In this document: positions 17,967-27,600 of the stretch, piece by piece
Numbering within the stretch: the first letter of the stretch is position 1
Layout: each line of letters opens with the position of its first letter
The notes under the pieces: generated by a model
What the model saw: only the letters and a program-made list of their open reading frames with translations
Database searches by the model: none
Told to the model about the DNA's origin: nothing
Translations under genes and position numbers: made by a program
Source: Gammaproteobacteria bacterium
Lineage (GTDB): Bacteria > Pseudomonadota > Gammaproteobacteria > Steroidobacterales > Steroidobacteraceae
DNA length: 64,000 bases
Assembly (NCBI GenBank): GCA_028293745.1
Contig: JAQGOF010000191.1
Span: 28,748 to 92,747, forward strand
Direction of reading: 5' to 3'

Positions 17967-20210
17967 CTACAGATCGGCGGACACGGACACGATGAATGTC
18001 CGCGGCGCACCCAACACGAGATAGTTTGCCCCCGGCGCACCGCCGACCGAGGCCCAATAGGCCTTGTCGGTGACATTGTCGATGTTCGCCCGCACAGTCA
18101 GCAAACGGTCCCAGACGCTCATCGCGTACCGCGCGCCGAGGTCGAGCCGCGTCCACGCAGGGATGCTCTGCGTATTGCCCGCGTCGGTCGGCTGAGAGCC
18201 CGTGTAAACCACGCGACCGTCGAAAGTCAGACCGTGCAGTTGCGCAACGTCCCATTCCAGGCCCAGGTTGGCCTGCGTGTCGGGTACCCCGATGACCTTT
18301 TTACCGTCAAGCAGACCGCTCTGAGTCCTGGTCGTCTTGGCGTCGAGCTCGGTGACACCACCCAAAACGCGCACACCGGGGGCAAGCTCGCCGTACCAGC
18401 TCAACTCCGCCCCCTGATTGCGCTGCTGCCCGTCCACCCCATACACATTGCCTGCCAGGATGGCCTGCGGCTCGGTGATACGGAAAATGGCCAGTGTGCC
18501 ACCGACGCGACCTCTGTCGTATTTGACGCCCACCTCTTCCTGCTTGGACTTGAAGGGACTGAAGACTTCGCCGGCATTCGCAACCGGGGTCGCACCGACG
18601 ACGTTGGGTGCCACGGCTCCCTGAATCAGCCCTTCGATGTAGTTTGCATACACTGATATCTGCTTCGTGGGTTTGACAACCAGGCCGGCGACCGGCGTGA
18701 CGGCGCTCTTGTCGTAACCGGAGTTCTGAATGCCTGTGTTGTAGTCGTAGCTGTACTGCTGCATCTTCTGTTCACGCGCGCCCAGCGTCAGCAGCACCCT
18801 GTCGTGGGCAAAGGACAACATGTCGGCGATCGCGGCACTCGCCGTCTTCACACGGTTGGTGGTCAGGGGTGAGAGCAAAACGCCGCCAACGAAGAAATCC
18901 GCGGTCGGCGGCGGCACGTCGATGGGGTTGTAGAGGCTGCTCACGAATCCTGGAAAGAAGCTCGAAAATGCATAGGCATTCTTCGAGTTGAGCTGAAAGA
19001 TGGAGCCGGACAGGCTGACCCGGTGGCCGACCCCGCCCGTGTGAAACGCGCCGCGAACACCGATCTCGCTGGTGGTGATCAAGTCCTTGCGGTAGTTGTC
19101 GAAGCGATACGAGCTCGTATTGCCCAACGCATCGGCTGTCGGGTTGGACAAAATGTTGTGCTCGGTCCCCTTTCGTACGCCGGTCGCGGCCCACACCTTG
19201 GCGTCTTCGTTGAAATCGTATTCGCCGCGGGCCACGCCGAAGAAATCGTGCTCCTCGGTAAAGCTCCAGGGCTGCGCGAAATTCTTCGAGGGATCCGGCG
19301 GCTGCGGGATCGCACCCGAGGGCGTTACGCTCGGCCGCGGTGAATCGATGTGATGATCCTGCCAACCCAGATCGACGGACACGCGGGCGTGCTCCCCGCG
19401 AAAGTCGGCGCCGAGCGAGGCCATGCTGAGCTTGCGATTTTCGTGGTCAACGGAATCGTCGCCGTCGCGACGCACTCCATTGACGCGCACTCCGAACTCG
19501 TGATCCGCGCCGAAGCGGCGGGAGAAGTCGGCCGCGCCGTAACCCTGCGATTGATTCTCGAAGCCCACCGTCAACCGGTTGATATCCTGGTCGGGTGCGC
19601 GCTTGGGGACCAGGTTGAAGGAACCGCCGATGCCACTGCCCCCGGGGGCCGCGCCGTTCAGAAACGTATTGGCGCCGCGAAACACTTCGACACGTTCGAG
19701 AAACTCCGCGGCCACATATTGGCGCGGCAACAGGCCGTACAGGCCGTTGTAGCTCATGTCATCGGAGTAGACCGGAAATCCCCGGACGACGTACAACTCC
19801 TGAAAGTTTCCGAAGCCGCGCGCGACTCGTACGCCCGGGTCTGATTGAACGACGTCGGCGAGACTGCTGGCCTGGCTGTCGCGGATGAACTCCGCAGTGA
19901 AATTGGTGGCGTTGAACGGCGTATCCATCAAATCCAGGTTGCCGAACATGCCGATGCGCCCGCCCCTGGCGATCTGTCCTCCCGCGTAATCGGCTGGCAG
20001 CTCCACCTGCGATCCATTCGCAGTGACCACGATCGTCTCGACTGAACTACCGCCTGGCTCCGCCGCTGAATGTTGTGTCGGCGGCGACTTGGATGACTCG
20101 GACTGCGCGAATGCACCCTGTCCTACCAGGGTCGCGACGAGACTTCCGCTGATGAGCCAGGTAGACCGGGCCCGCAGCCAGGCGGGCGGATGAGTGGATG
20201 AGACCGTCAT
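17967..20210 (-). CDS. TonB-dependent outer-membrane receptor, siderophore-receptor type, 747 aa
   Basis: A signal peptide (about residues 1-35, ending G-A-F-A-Q) precedes a plug domain beginning at V-E-T-I-V-V-T-A. The plug contains V-Q-S-D-P-G-V-R-V and V-R-G-F-P-V, and the P-G-G-S-G-I-G-G-S-F-N-L-V-P-K-R stretch is typical of FhuA/FpvA-like receptors. A 22-strand barrel ending in an aromatic-rich strand follows. I chose the ATG at 20210 because AGAGGAG lies eight bases upstream; the frame is open for 128 more codons, but they lack coding character. It is the first gene of the amidohydrolase operon, so it probably imports that operon's substrate, despite the siderophore-type sequence (inference). 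Confidence 0.9.
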   Translation of the reverse strand: MTVSSTHPPAWLRARSTWLISGSLVATLVGQGAFAQSESSKSPPTQHSAAEPGGSSVETIVVTANGSQVELPADYAGGQIARGGRIGMFGNLDLMDTPFNATNFTAEFIRDSQASSLADVVQSDPGVRVARGFGNFQELYVVRGFPVYSDDMSYNGLYGLLPRQYVAAEFLERVEVFRGANTFLNGAAPGGSGIGGSFNLVPKRAPDQDINRLTVGFENQSQGYGAADFSRRFGADHEFGVRVNGVRRDGDDSVDHENRKLSMASLGADFRGEHARVSVDLGWQDHHIDSPRPSVTPSGAIPQPPDPSKNFAQPWSFTEEHDFFGVARGEYDFNEDAKVWAATGVRKGTEHNILSNPTADALGNTSSYRFDNYRKDLITTSEIGVRGAFHTGGVGHRVSLSGSIFQLNSKNAYAFSSFFPGFVSSLYNPIDVPPPTADFFVGGVLLSPLTTNRVKTASAAIADMLSFAHDRVLLTLGAREQKMQQYSYDYNTGIQNSGYDKSAVTPVAGLVVKPTKQISVYANYIEGLIQGAVAPNVVGATPVANAGEVFSPFKSKQEEVGVKYDRGRVGGTLAIFRITEPQAILAGNVYGVDGQQRNQGAELSWYGELAPGVRVLGGVTELDAKTTRTQSGLLDGKKVIGVPDTQANLGLEWDVAQLHGLTFDGRVVYTGSQPTDAGNTQSIPAWTRLDLGARYAMSVWDRLLTVRANIDNVTDKAYWASVGGAPGANYLVLGAPRTFIVSVSADL

Positions 20211-20379
20211 GTTCGGCTCCTCTTTATTCGATGCCAAAGACCCCCGGACCGCGCTCATGGTGAGCCGGGCCCGTTTCGTTCTGAGGCCACTCTTCCGCAG
20301 ACTTGGCTGCCTGGAAACATCCAATTTCCGCACCCGGAGGGGTCCAAGCAGGACCCTGGGCTTGCGGGTCGGCAGCGCG

Positions 20380-21843
20380 TCAGGCGGCCGAGGCCGTGCG
20401 CAGCCGCCGGATTCCTTCCCGCGCTTCCTGTTCTGTAAGACTCGCAAATCCGAGCCGCAATCCGCGCTGTGCATCCTTTCGAGCCAGGAAGGATTTCGAG
20501 GGCGCGACCCACACCCCAAGCCCAGCCGCGCGCGCTTCGATTCGCTCGAGTGCCCGTACGTTGCTGAATCGCACCCAGAAGGCCAACCCGCCATCCGGTA
20601 TGTCGAAGTCGGCCAAGCCGGCCAACTCGCGCAGCGTTACCGCAAATGCCGTTCTGCGCGCGGAGTAGATTTGTGTGACCTTGCGGACGTGGCGGCGAAC
20701 TTCCCCGGAGTCGATCAGGTCCGCTGCCGCATCCTCAGTCAACGTGTTACCCATGCTGTCGAGCAGCATCACCTGCTGCGCCAAGGCATTGACCACCTTG
20801 GGAGGGGCGACGATGTACCCGATACGCAGCGCCGGCAGCAGCAGCTTTGACAGCGACCCAACATAGATGACCCGCTCAGGTGCGTAGCTGGCCATCGGCA
20901 GCAGCGGCTGCGAGTCAAAATGGAATTCGTGGTCATAGTCGTCCTCGATCACGGCGAACCCGAACTGGCGCGCCAGATTGAGCAGACGCAGCCGGCGGTC
21001 CGGTTGCAGAGCGACGGTCGTGGGAAATTGATGGTGCGGAGTCAGAAAGATCGCGCGCACCTTGTGCGCCCGGCACATCCGCTCGACCTCTTCCACGTTG
21101 ACACCCTGCTTGTCCAGGTTAACGGCGACGATCTTCGCGCCACATTCCTCGAGCACGCGGACCGCAGCCTGGTAGGTAAGCGCCTCAACCAATACGACGT
21201 CCCGTGGACGAATCAGCACGCGGGCAGCCAGGCACACCCCCATCTGACTTCCGCGCGTAATGCACACGTTGTCCGCTGTTGCCATGACACCTCGCTGTGT
21301 CCTGAGCATCGTCGCAATGGCTTCTCGAAGCATCGACGAGCCGCGTGGGTCTCCGTACAGCAGACGGTTTTCGCGTGCGGCGCGGTGAACGGCGGTCCGA
21401 TAGGCACGCGCAAGCAACTCCGAGGGAAAGAGGCGACCGTCCGGCGAGCCTTCATCCAACTTCAACGTCCAGTCGCGAGGCGGCAACGGCGCCGCGTCCC
21501 TGAAAGAGTACTCGGCACTCATTGGGCTCGGTGCATCTTGCATGGACCGATTCTGAGCCCGGCGCTCGCCCATTTCGGGCAGCGACTTGGCAACCATTGT
21601 TCCGCGAGTACCCGCCGAGGTGAGCCAGCCTTGCGCGATCAGGTCCTCGAACGCCAGAACGATGGTCTTGCGATTGACGCCGAGGGCGGTAGCCAATTCG
21701 CGGCTGCTCGGCAGGAACTCCCCCGGCAGCAGCCGTCCGCGCTGAATCTCATGGATCAGGGCATGAATGATCTGCATGTACAGGGGGGCTTCCCGGTGCG
21801 CACCGATTCGCTCCGCCAGCAGCATTTTCCACGGTCGCAGCAT
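20380..21843 (-). CDS. MocR-type GntR regulator with aminotransferase domain, 487 aa
   Basis: The N-terminus (about residues 15-85) is a GntR winged helix with L-P-S-S-R-E-L-A and G-V-N-R-K-T-I-V-L-A-F-E-D-L. The remainder is a fold-type-I PLP aminotransferase-like domain with I-E-D-D-Y-D-H-E-F (about 299-307) and the PLP-lysine motif G-S-L-S-K at about residue 333. MocR proteins sense PLP or amine/amino-acid ligands and control neighbouring genes. I chose the ATG at 21843, with GGAGG seven bases upstream; another ATG at 21864 is in frame. It points toward the TonB-amidohydrolase operon and away from the small gene at 22008, so either could be its target. Confidence 0.9.
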   Translation of the reverse strand: MLRPWKMLLAERIGAHREAPLYMQIIHALIHEIQRGRLLPGEFLPSSRELATALGVNRKTIVLAFEDLIAQGWLTSAGTRGTMVAKSLPEMGERRAQNRSMQDAPSPMSAEYSFRDAAPLPPRDWTLKLDEGSPDGRLFPSELLARAYRTAVHRAARENRLLYGDPRGSSMLREAIATMLRTQRGVMATADNVCITRGSQMGVCLAARVLIRPRDVVLVEALTYQAAVRVLEECGAKIVAVNLDKQGVNVEEVERMCRAHKVRAIFLTPHHQFPTTVALQPDRRLRLLNLARQFGFAVIEDDYDHEFHFDSQPLLPMASYAPERVIYVGSLSKLLLPALRIGYIVAPPKVVNALAQQVMLLDSMGNTLTEDAAADLIDSGEVRRHVRKVTQIYSARRTAFAVTLRELAGLADFDIPDGGLAFWVRFSNVRALERIEARAAGLGVWVAPSKSFLARKDAQRGLRLGFASLTEQEAREGIRRLRTASAA

Positions 21844-22007
21844 TTCGCGCCTCCAGGGCAGCAATATAACCGCTCGCTCCCGGGGTTGGACCCCTCTGTT
21901 TGAAGAAACTGGGGGTGGCAGGGGAACCAGCTACCCGGAAGATGGCAAGATGTCCGCTGGTGCGACGAACCAACGACCTACCCCTCAACCGCTGTCTGGA
22001 GCTCCCG

Positions 22008-22433
22008 ATGAAGCGAATCGTTCTTGCCGCAGTTCTGTTCGGACTGAGCCAAACAGGTGGTTTCGCCGCGGAGCCCGCCGCCCTGCCGGAGAGCTCCGTT
22101 GAGATCTTCCGGATAGCCCCAGGGCAACATGAGAGCTTCCTGAAGATGCTGGCGGAAACAGACGCCGTGATGACCGAGGTGGGTCTGCCGCCATCGCAGC
22201 TCTACATCCACGAGGACGGCGCGAGTTGGGACTTCATCCTGGTGAAGCCACACGGGCTGGATGAAAAGAAATGGAAGCTCGCCGCGGAGAAGCTACGCCA
22301 AAGCGGGCATCCGACCGGGCCGGACTATTTCTTTACAATCCGCAAGATGATCGCCGAGCATACTGACACCACGGCCATCGGCCCGACGACGGCGGCGGCC
22401 TATCTGGCGACCCGAACGCCAACCTCTCATTGA
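22008..22433 (+). CDS. Small secreted protein of unknown function, 141 aa
   Basis: The ATG at 22008 is preceded by GGAG and opens a clear signal peptide (MKRIVLAAVLFGLSQTGGFA). The mature part contains V-E-I-F-R-I-A-P-G-Q-H-E-S-F-L and L-Y-I-H-E-D-G-A-S-W-D-F-I-L-V, a layout reminiscent of small dimeric alpha-beta-barrel (ABM-like) proteins, but I cannot assign a family. It is divergent from the MocR gene and 70 bases upstream of the PepSY membrane protein, with which it may be co-transcribed. An earlier in-frame ATG at 21900 would bury the signal peptide and is unlikely. Confidence 0.7.
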   Translation: MKRIVLAAVLFGLSQTGGFAAEPAALPESSVEIFRIAPGQHESFLKMLAETDAVMTEVGLPPSQLYIHEDGASWDFILVKPHGLDEKKWKLAAEKLRQSGHPTGPDYFFTIRKMIAEHTDTTAIGPTTAAAYLATRTPTSH

Positions 22434-22503
22434 GAGTTGCGGCGGGGTTTGGGGTTCGGATCCGCACTTCGATGCGCCCCCACGGCAGGCGATCGATTCC
22501 TCG

Positions 22504-23598
22504 ATGAAACGTGCGCTGCGGCGGGTCCACAAGTACCTGAGCCTCACGATGGCAGCGATGTGGTTGCTTCAGGCAGCTACCGGTGTGTTGCTGGTGTTTC
22601 ATTGGGAGCTAGATGACTGGACCGTTTCCGGCCCCCGCAAATCACTGAATCCGGAAAAGCTCGGCGCATCGCTCGAGCTGCTGCAGAACGCGCGCTCCGG
22701 ACAGCGAGTGACTGCGCTCTACACGAGCGGAGGCCTGCCTGGGCGATTTGATGTCGTCATTACCAATCCAACCGGCGGCCGCGACGTACTGAGGGTAGAT
22801 GGCGAGGGGGCGGTACTTCGCGAGCGGCCGTGGGACCACGACTATGCACACATAGGAGCGTTCCAGATCGCGACTTACCTGCACCAGACATTATTCCTCC
22901 ACACTGCAGGTAATTGGATAGTCGGACTCAGCGGCATCCTGCTCTTCAGCAACATCTGCCTCGGAATGTATCAGGCGTGGCCGCGCGCGGGTCAGTGGCT
23001 ACGCACTCTCTCGCCCTTCACTGTAGGACACCCGGCCGCCCAGCTCTACCATTGGCACCGTGCGCTCGGTTTGGCGCTGGCGCTGCCCGCGCTCGTGCTG
23101 GTGTCCGCCGGGATCGTGCGGGCTTTCGACGATCCCCTGGCCGCACATTTCGAGGCAGCGCGACCACCTCCGACGGGGACCTCGGCGCAGGCCCACTCGC
23201 GGCTCCAACCGCCTACTCTCGCGAATGTGATTTCCACCGCACTCGCTTTATATCCGGGTTCGAGCCTGGCAGGAGTCGAGCTCCCGGATTCGGACGCACC
23301 TTGGTTCGCGGTACGAATAACTCAATCGCATGATGTGCGCCGTTTCTTTGGCACGACCATCGTGTACATCGCTATTCAAGATGGCGGTGTGCTCGAGAAC
23401 TACGATGCGAGATTGATGCCGCCGAGCGTTCAAATATGGGACACCGTTTACGCGTTGCACACGGGAGAGATTGCCCGAATTCCCGGCCGGTGCCTGGTTG
23501 TGCTGGTCGGCGTCGCGTTGCTCGTTCTGATTGCGCTCGGTCTGACCTTGTACTTCCTGCGACGTGGACGTGCCCGGGCACCGCTGCCGCACCCCTGA
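22504..23598 (+). CDS. PepSY-associated transmembrane protein, 364 aa
   Basis: The protein has an N-terminal membrane helix after R-R-V-H-K-Y-L-S-L, two central helices (G-L-S-G-I-L-L-F-S-N and L-A-L-A-L-P-A-L-V-L-V-S-A-G-I-V) and a C-terminal helix (V-V-L-V-G-V-A-L-L-V-L-I). Conserved His residues in H-K-Y, Y-L-H-Q-T-L-F, H-W-H-R-A-L-G and Y-A-L-H-T-G-E are typical of PepSY-TM proteins, which are thought to handle haem or electrons in the inner membrane and are commonly found near TonB iron receptors. The siderophore-type receptor at 17967-20210 is close by but on the other strand. Length is normal for a single-unit family member. Confidence 0.85.
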   Translation: MKRALRRVHKYLSLTMAAMWLLQAATGVLLVFHWELDDWTVSGPRKSLNPEKLGASLELLQNARSGQRVTALYTSGGLPGRFDVVITNPTGGRDVLRVDGEGAVLRERPWDHDYAHIGAFQIATYLHQTLFLHTAGNWIVGLSGILLFSNICLGMYQAWPRAGQWLRTLSPFTVGHPAAQLYHWHRALGLALALPALVLVSAGIVRAFDDPLAAHFEAARPPPTGTSAQAHSRLQPPTLANVISTALALYPGSSLAGVELPDSDAPWFAVRITQSHDVRRFFGTTIVYIAIQDGGVLENYDARLMPPSVQIWDTVYALHTGEIARIPGRCLVVLVGVALLVLIALGLTLYFLRRGRARAPLPHP

Positions 23599-23739
23599 TC
23601 AGACACCTATTTCTCGACCGCCGAACTACGGAGCGATAACCGCCCGTTTCCTTGCGTCCTTAAGCTTAAACTGCGCACAGGCTCGGTTAGGGTACGAGCG
23701 GATGACGCGCCACAGTCTGCAGTTTGCCGGGCGCTTTTC

Positions 23740-24126
23740 GTGAAACCGTTCACAGCGGCCTCACGGTCATGGTTCGCATCATCGGCTGAGGAAATGGGCT
23801 CAAAATTGAGCAAGGGCATCCATTCGATCGCCGCCCCGTCCACCTTCGAGGTTTACACCGTGAAACCCACACTCGCTGAGAACAGTCATTCATCGGCTGA
23901 GACGGCTCAAGACAGAACAACCGCTTCGCCAACTCACGTAACAGTCTATACGTTCGTGGTTTGGGACCACGATCAGGGAGCCACAGCCATTTATCCCCGA
24001 ATGGCAACGCGCGAATCCATTGCGAAGATGCGGGGTAAGGTCAACGAGGAGACGGCCTGGGTGGTTGATGCGTCGGCAATCGATATTGAAGGCTTCTATT
24101 CCGGCGGTCGTCCGAACGACCGCTAG
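23740..24126 (+). CDS. Hypothetical small protein, up to 128 aa
   Basis: I do not recognise a named family. The C-terminal half has the look of real coding sequence: V-T-V-Y-T-F-V-V-W-D-H-D-Q-G followed by Y-P-R-M-A-T-R-E-S-I and E-E-T-A-W-V-V-D-A-S-A-I-D, a strand-helix-strand pattern, ending in a polar tail. The N-terminal 60 residues are low in character, so the true start may be further downstream than the ATG at 23740. No export signal is seen. It stands alone between the PepSY gene and the convergent symporter-glycosidase gene. Confidence 0.4.
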   Translation: MKPFTAASRSWFASSAEEMGSKLSKGIHSIAAPSTFEVYTVKPTLAENSHSSAETAQDRTTASPTHVTVYTFVVWDHDQGATAIYPRMATRESIAKMRGKVNEETAWVVDASAIDIEGFYSGGRPNDR

Positions 24127-24604
24127 TCCCGCGTATATCGCCAGGCACAACTCCGTAGGCGCGTTGCGGATTCGCCCGCGCGCCACTATCCCTTTGGTCC
24201 ACGAGGTGGGCGCACGCGCCGTACCACGCGAATAGTCGTAGTGACGCGCCCAGTGTGCGCCTCTTGGGAAACAAACTGGTTGGCGGGCGCCCGATCTTTC
24301 TGTGACTTGGTCGGCGACCGCTCGGGGATAGAGGACTGTTCCGGTCGTATCATTTCGAGTGCTCCCATCTTTTGCGCAATGGGTTCAGAGGTCCCGCATT
24401 CGCGCTATTGTCACACTGTGAAACGTACCGGTGGACAGGGCAAGCGTGGGCGACATCATGACCGGATACGCACCGCGCGCGTTCCGTGGTCCATAACATC
24501 GCATGTGCCACCATTGTGATTGCCGTAGGTCAGCTCCGCGGCGAGGCCGCTCCCGACGAACCCCACAACCGAGACCGCAAGTAGAAGCCAATTCGTTGGT
24601 ATCC
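24127..24604. other. Intergenic stretch without recognised gene
   Basis: About 480 bases separate the small hypothetical gene from the convergent 3' end of the symporter-glycosidase gene. Open frames here are short and have no coding character on either strand. I see no convincing hairpin followed by a T-run that would end the leftward operon, and no repeat. Confidence 0.5.
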
Positions 24605-27600
24605 TCAGCGGTCATGCCTGGTCGCCCGAACCTGGCCGCTTGCATGTCGTTGCAGGACAGTGTCAAACCGTTTCCCTTGGAACACGATGTTGCGCAGAAG
24701 CAGCGTGTTCCACGCTGCCGGCATGACTGGCGGATATTGAGTGGTCAGCCCCTGCTCCGTGATCCGCAATCCCGAGAACCCGTAGAGGAAATTCTGCAGA
24801 AAGCCCGCAGAGGTCGCCAGAATGTAGGTTGTATTGTTCAGGATGGTCTCGCTGCGCACGTTGAAGGGCGGCTTGAGAAACCCTGTTTGCTGTCGTTGCA
24901 GCCACTTGTTTGCCGCATCCTGATCGCCCAGCTGCGCCGCTTGAACCGAGATCATGGCCAGCAGCATGGCATTGCTGTCCGGAGACAACTCTTTCAGTGA
25001 GCGCAGCGCAAAATTGAAGTCGTTGCGCCGTACGTCCGGGGTCATCGGCAAATCGAGCTGCGGATACGCCAGGAAGGCGAGCGCGCTGCCCATCCAGGTC
25101 TGCTTGTCATGAGGCACGGACGGATCGAAATCCAGGTGCCGCTGCTCAGCGTCCGAGAACGGGATGTAGATCTTTTTCGCGATCCTGGCCCAGGCGGGAT
25201 CTGGTGTCGCGCCCACGGCCCTTGCAGCCAGGGTGGCAATCTGCAGGTTTCTCCGGGCAATTGAATTCGTGAAGGAGTCATTGTTGACATCGTTATAGGC
25301 CTCGTCCGGCGAGGTCACGTGCAGGATCTCGAACCGATCGGCAGTCTTCTGGTAGACGACCCGGCTCACCCAGAAATCGGCCGTTGCGCGAATGACGGGG
25401 TAGCCGTATTTGCGCAACCACTTCCGATCCAGGGTGGCGAGGTAGTATTGCCACTGAGCAATGGCTACATCGCCATTGACATGGATCTCACGCTGCGCAT
25501 TCTCATGTGCAAAAAAAGGGGTTTGATCAGTCCCATCGAACGGATCCGACTCCCAGGGATACATGGCTCCCTTGTATCCCTGTTGACGGGCTCTCTCCTG
25601 CGCGGCCGGCAAAGTCAGGTACCGGAAGGTGACCTGCGACTTGGCCCGCTCCGGATGTGTCAGGAGCAAGACTGGAAAATCCCAGGCATCGTTGTCCCAG
25701 AAAACGTGGTGAAAGTAGTTGGGACTGAATCCGCACGCGGTCATGGGTGATCCGCCATCGTCTGCCGAGTTCTCCAGCAGATAGAACAAGTCCGAATGCA
25801 CCGCGCGCTGCAGCTCGCTGTCCTCGACGACGATGTCCGACTTCCACAGGTCGAGCCATCTCGCCTGGTGTTCCTCGAGGCGTGCCGTCAGACCCTGGCT
25901 GCGGGACTGTCTGGCGAGATCGATATTCTGCTCGACCGAGCCGCCCCACTTGTCACGGGCAACAGCCACGAACTTGGTGAAGGAATAGGTTTTGCCCTCC
26001 TGTACGGTGCCAGAGACATTCAACACGACCAATTCGCGTGAGCTCTCGACAGTGACGTGCGGATTTTCCAGATTCGCTGGCACGGCGATGGCCGCAGCCT
26101 GGGAGAATTCAGCGCCATTCACCGCGCGCCCCCGGATCCACAGGGTTCGTTCGGTATCCGACGCCCCAGTTCCTAGAATCTGTACCGCGCCGGGATACCA
26201 GATTGGCGCACGATTGGCGGCTGTCGCAGATGAAGGCTTCAACATCTGGCTCAGCAGCGCAGTGTCACCCGGCGGTGGCAGGTGGTAAGTGCTCGCGATC
26301 GCCTGCTTGATCTCGGGCAAGGTCAGTTTGGCCATCGAAAGGCGATTCGGGAACAGCGGCCACGGACGCAGGGTAAAGCGAAGCCGCACTTCCCCGCTGA
26401 AGCTGGGAGTAACCTCCAGGTTCGTTACTCCCTCGTGAGTGTGCTCCTCGCTCACGAATGTCCTGATCGAGATCTGCGTAGATCTGTTGCCATTCAGCCA
26501 GGTGTAGTGGGTGGACAGCGTGCCCACGCGCATGTCCAGGGTTTGTCGGTATTGCTGGAACAGCTCGGGCGTGACGGCACTCTGATTCAGCCAGGACTTG
26601 CCATCTGAATAGTCTATTTCGGTCCAACTCGCAATGGCGGCAGGGCGCGAGACGTCATCTGCCGTATAGTCCATGAGCCCCGCCATGTACGCCGGTGTCG
26701 GGTCAGTACCTCGAAGCGACGTCTGCGTTGAGAAATGACCGTTGGCAAGATAGGTCGGGAAATAAAGCTTGAAGTCCTTGTGCGTGGCAGTCAGCTGAAA
26801 GCTGTCGTTGGTGCCATTGCCAGCCCAGGACGCCCTCGGCAACAGCAGGCAGAAAACCAGGATGCAGATGAAGACGATCAACATCACAACGCTTTCGCGA
26901 AGTGGAAATGCGCGTGCGGCCGCCCGATCCGATGCATCCGCCGGGGCTTGAGTTTGTCGCGACCCCGACAAGAGCAGGCCCAGCACCACGCCCACGCTGA
27001 TCGTGACAACGGCCCCGATTGCGTTCCACCAGAACCAGAACACGTTGGGAAAGAATAACCAGAGGACCAGATTGACGCACACACCCGCGGCCACTGCCAC
27101 ATTGGCTGCCAGTGGCGTCACCCTCGGTAATGTCGTGAGCAGAAAGATGCCGAGGATCGGTCCATAGCTCACGGAGCCGATCTTGTTGATAGCCTCAATG
27201 GCCGTGGCAGCGAGCTTGCCGGCGAAGAATCCAAGAACCATTGTCGCAGCTCCCCATGCAAGCAGCACGTACTTGCTGATACTGACGTACCGTTCCGCGG
27301 GAATGGCCACCAGGGGACTGACAAAATCCTCCATCGTCACCGCGGTTAGCGAATTCAACGTCGAGCTGTACGCGGACATCCAGGCCGCAATCAGCGCCAC
27401 GACAATGATCCCGACGATGCCGTGCGGGAGGTAGTTGGCAATGAACACAGGGATCATCAGGTCCGGCTTGTCGAGCGGAATCGCCGCGCGAAATTCAGGC
27501 GTTGCCAGAGCAAATGCACCCAGGATCAGGCCACCGAAACAGTACGCCAGCGTGATCGGAAATCGCAGCAGTCCGTTGAACAGCAGCAGCTGCCTGACCG

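Noticed and set aside
17953..18255. N-terminal extension of the PaiB-like frame by about 100 residues
   Set aside because: It overlaps the TonB receptor gene, is Arg-rich noise in composition and is absent from the family, whose length is met by the start at 17952.
20211..20594. N-terminal extension of the TonB receptor frame by 128 codons
   Set aside because: It overlaps the MocR gene, has no coding character and the ATG at 20210 has a clear ribosome site and signal peptide.
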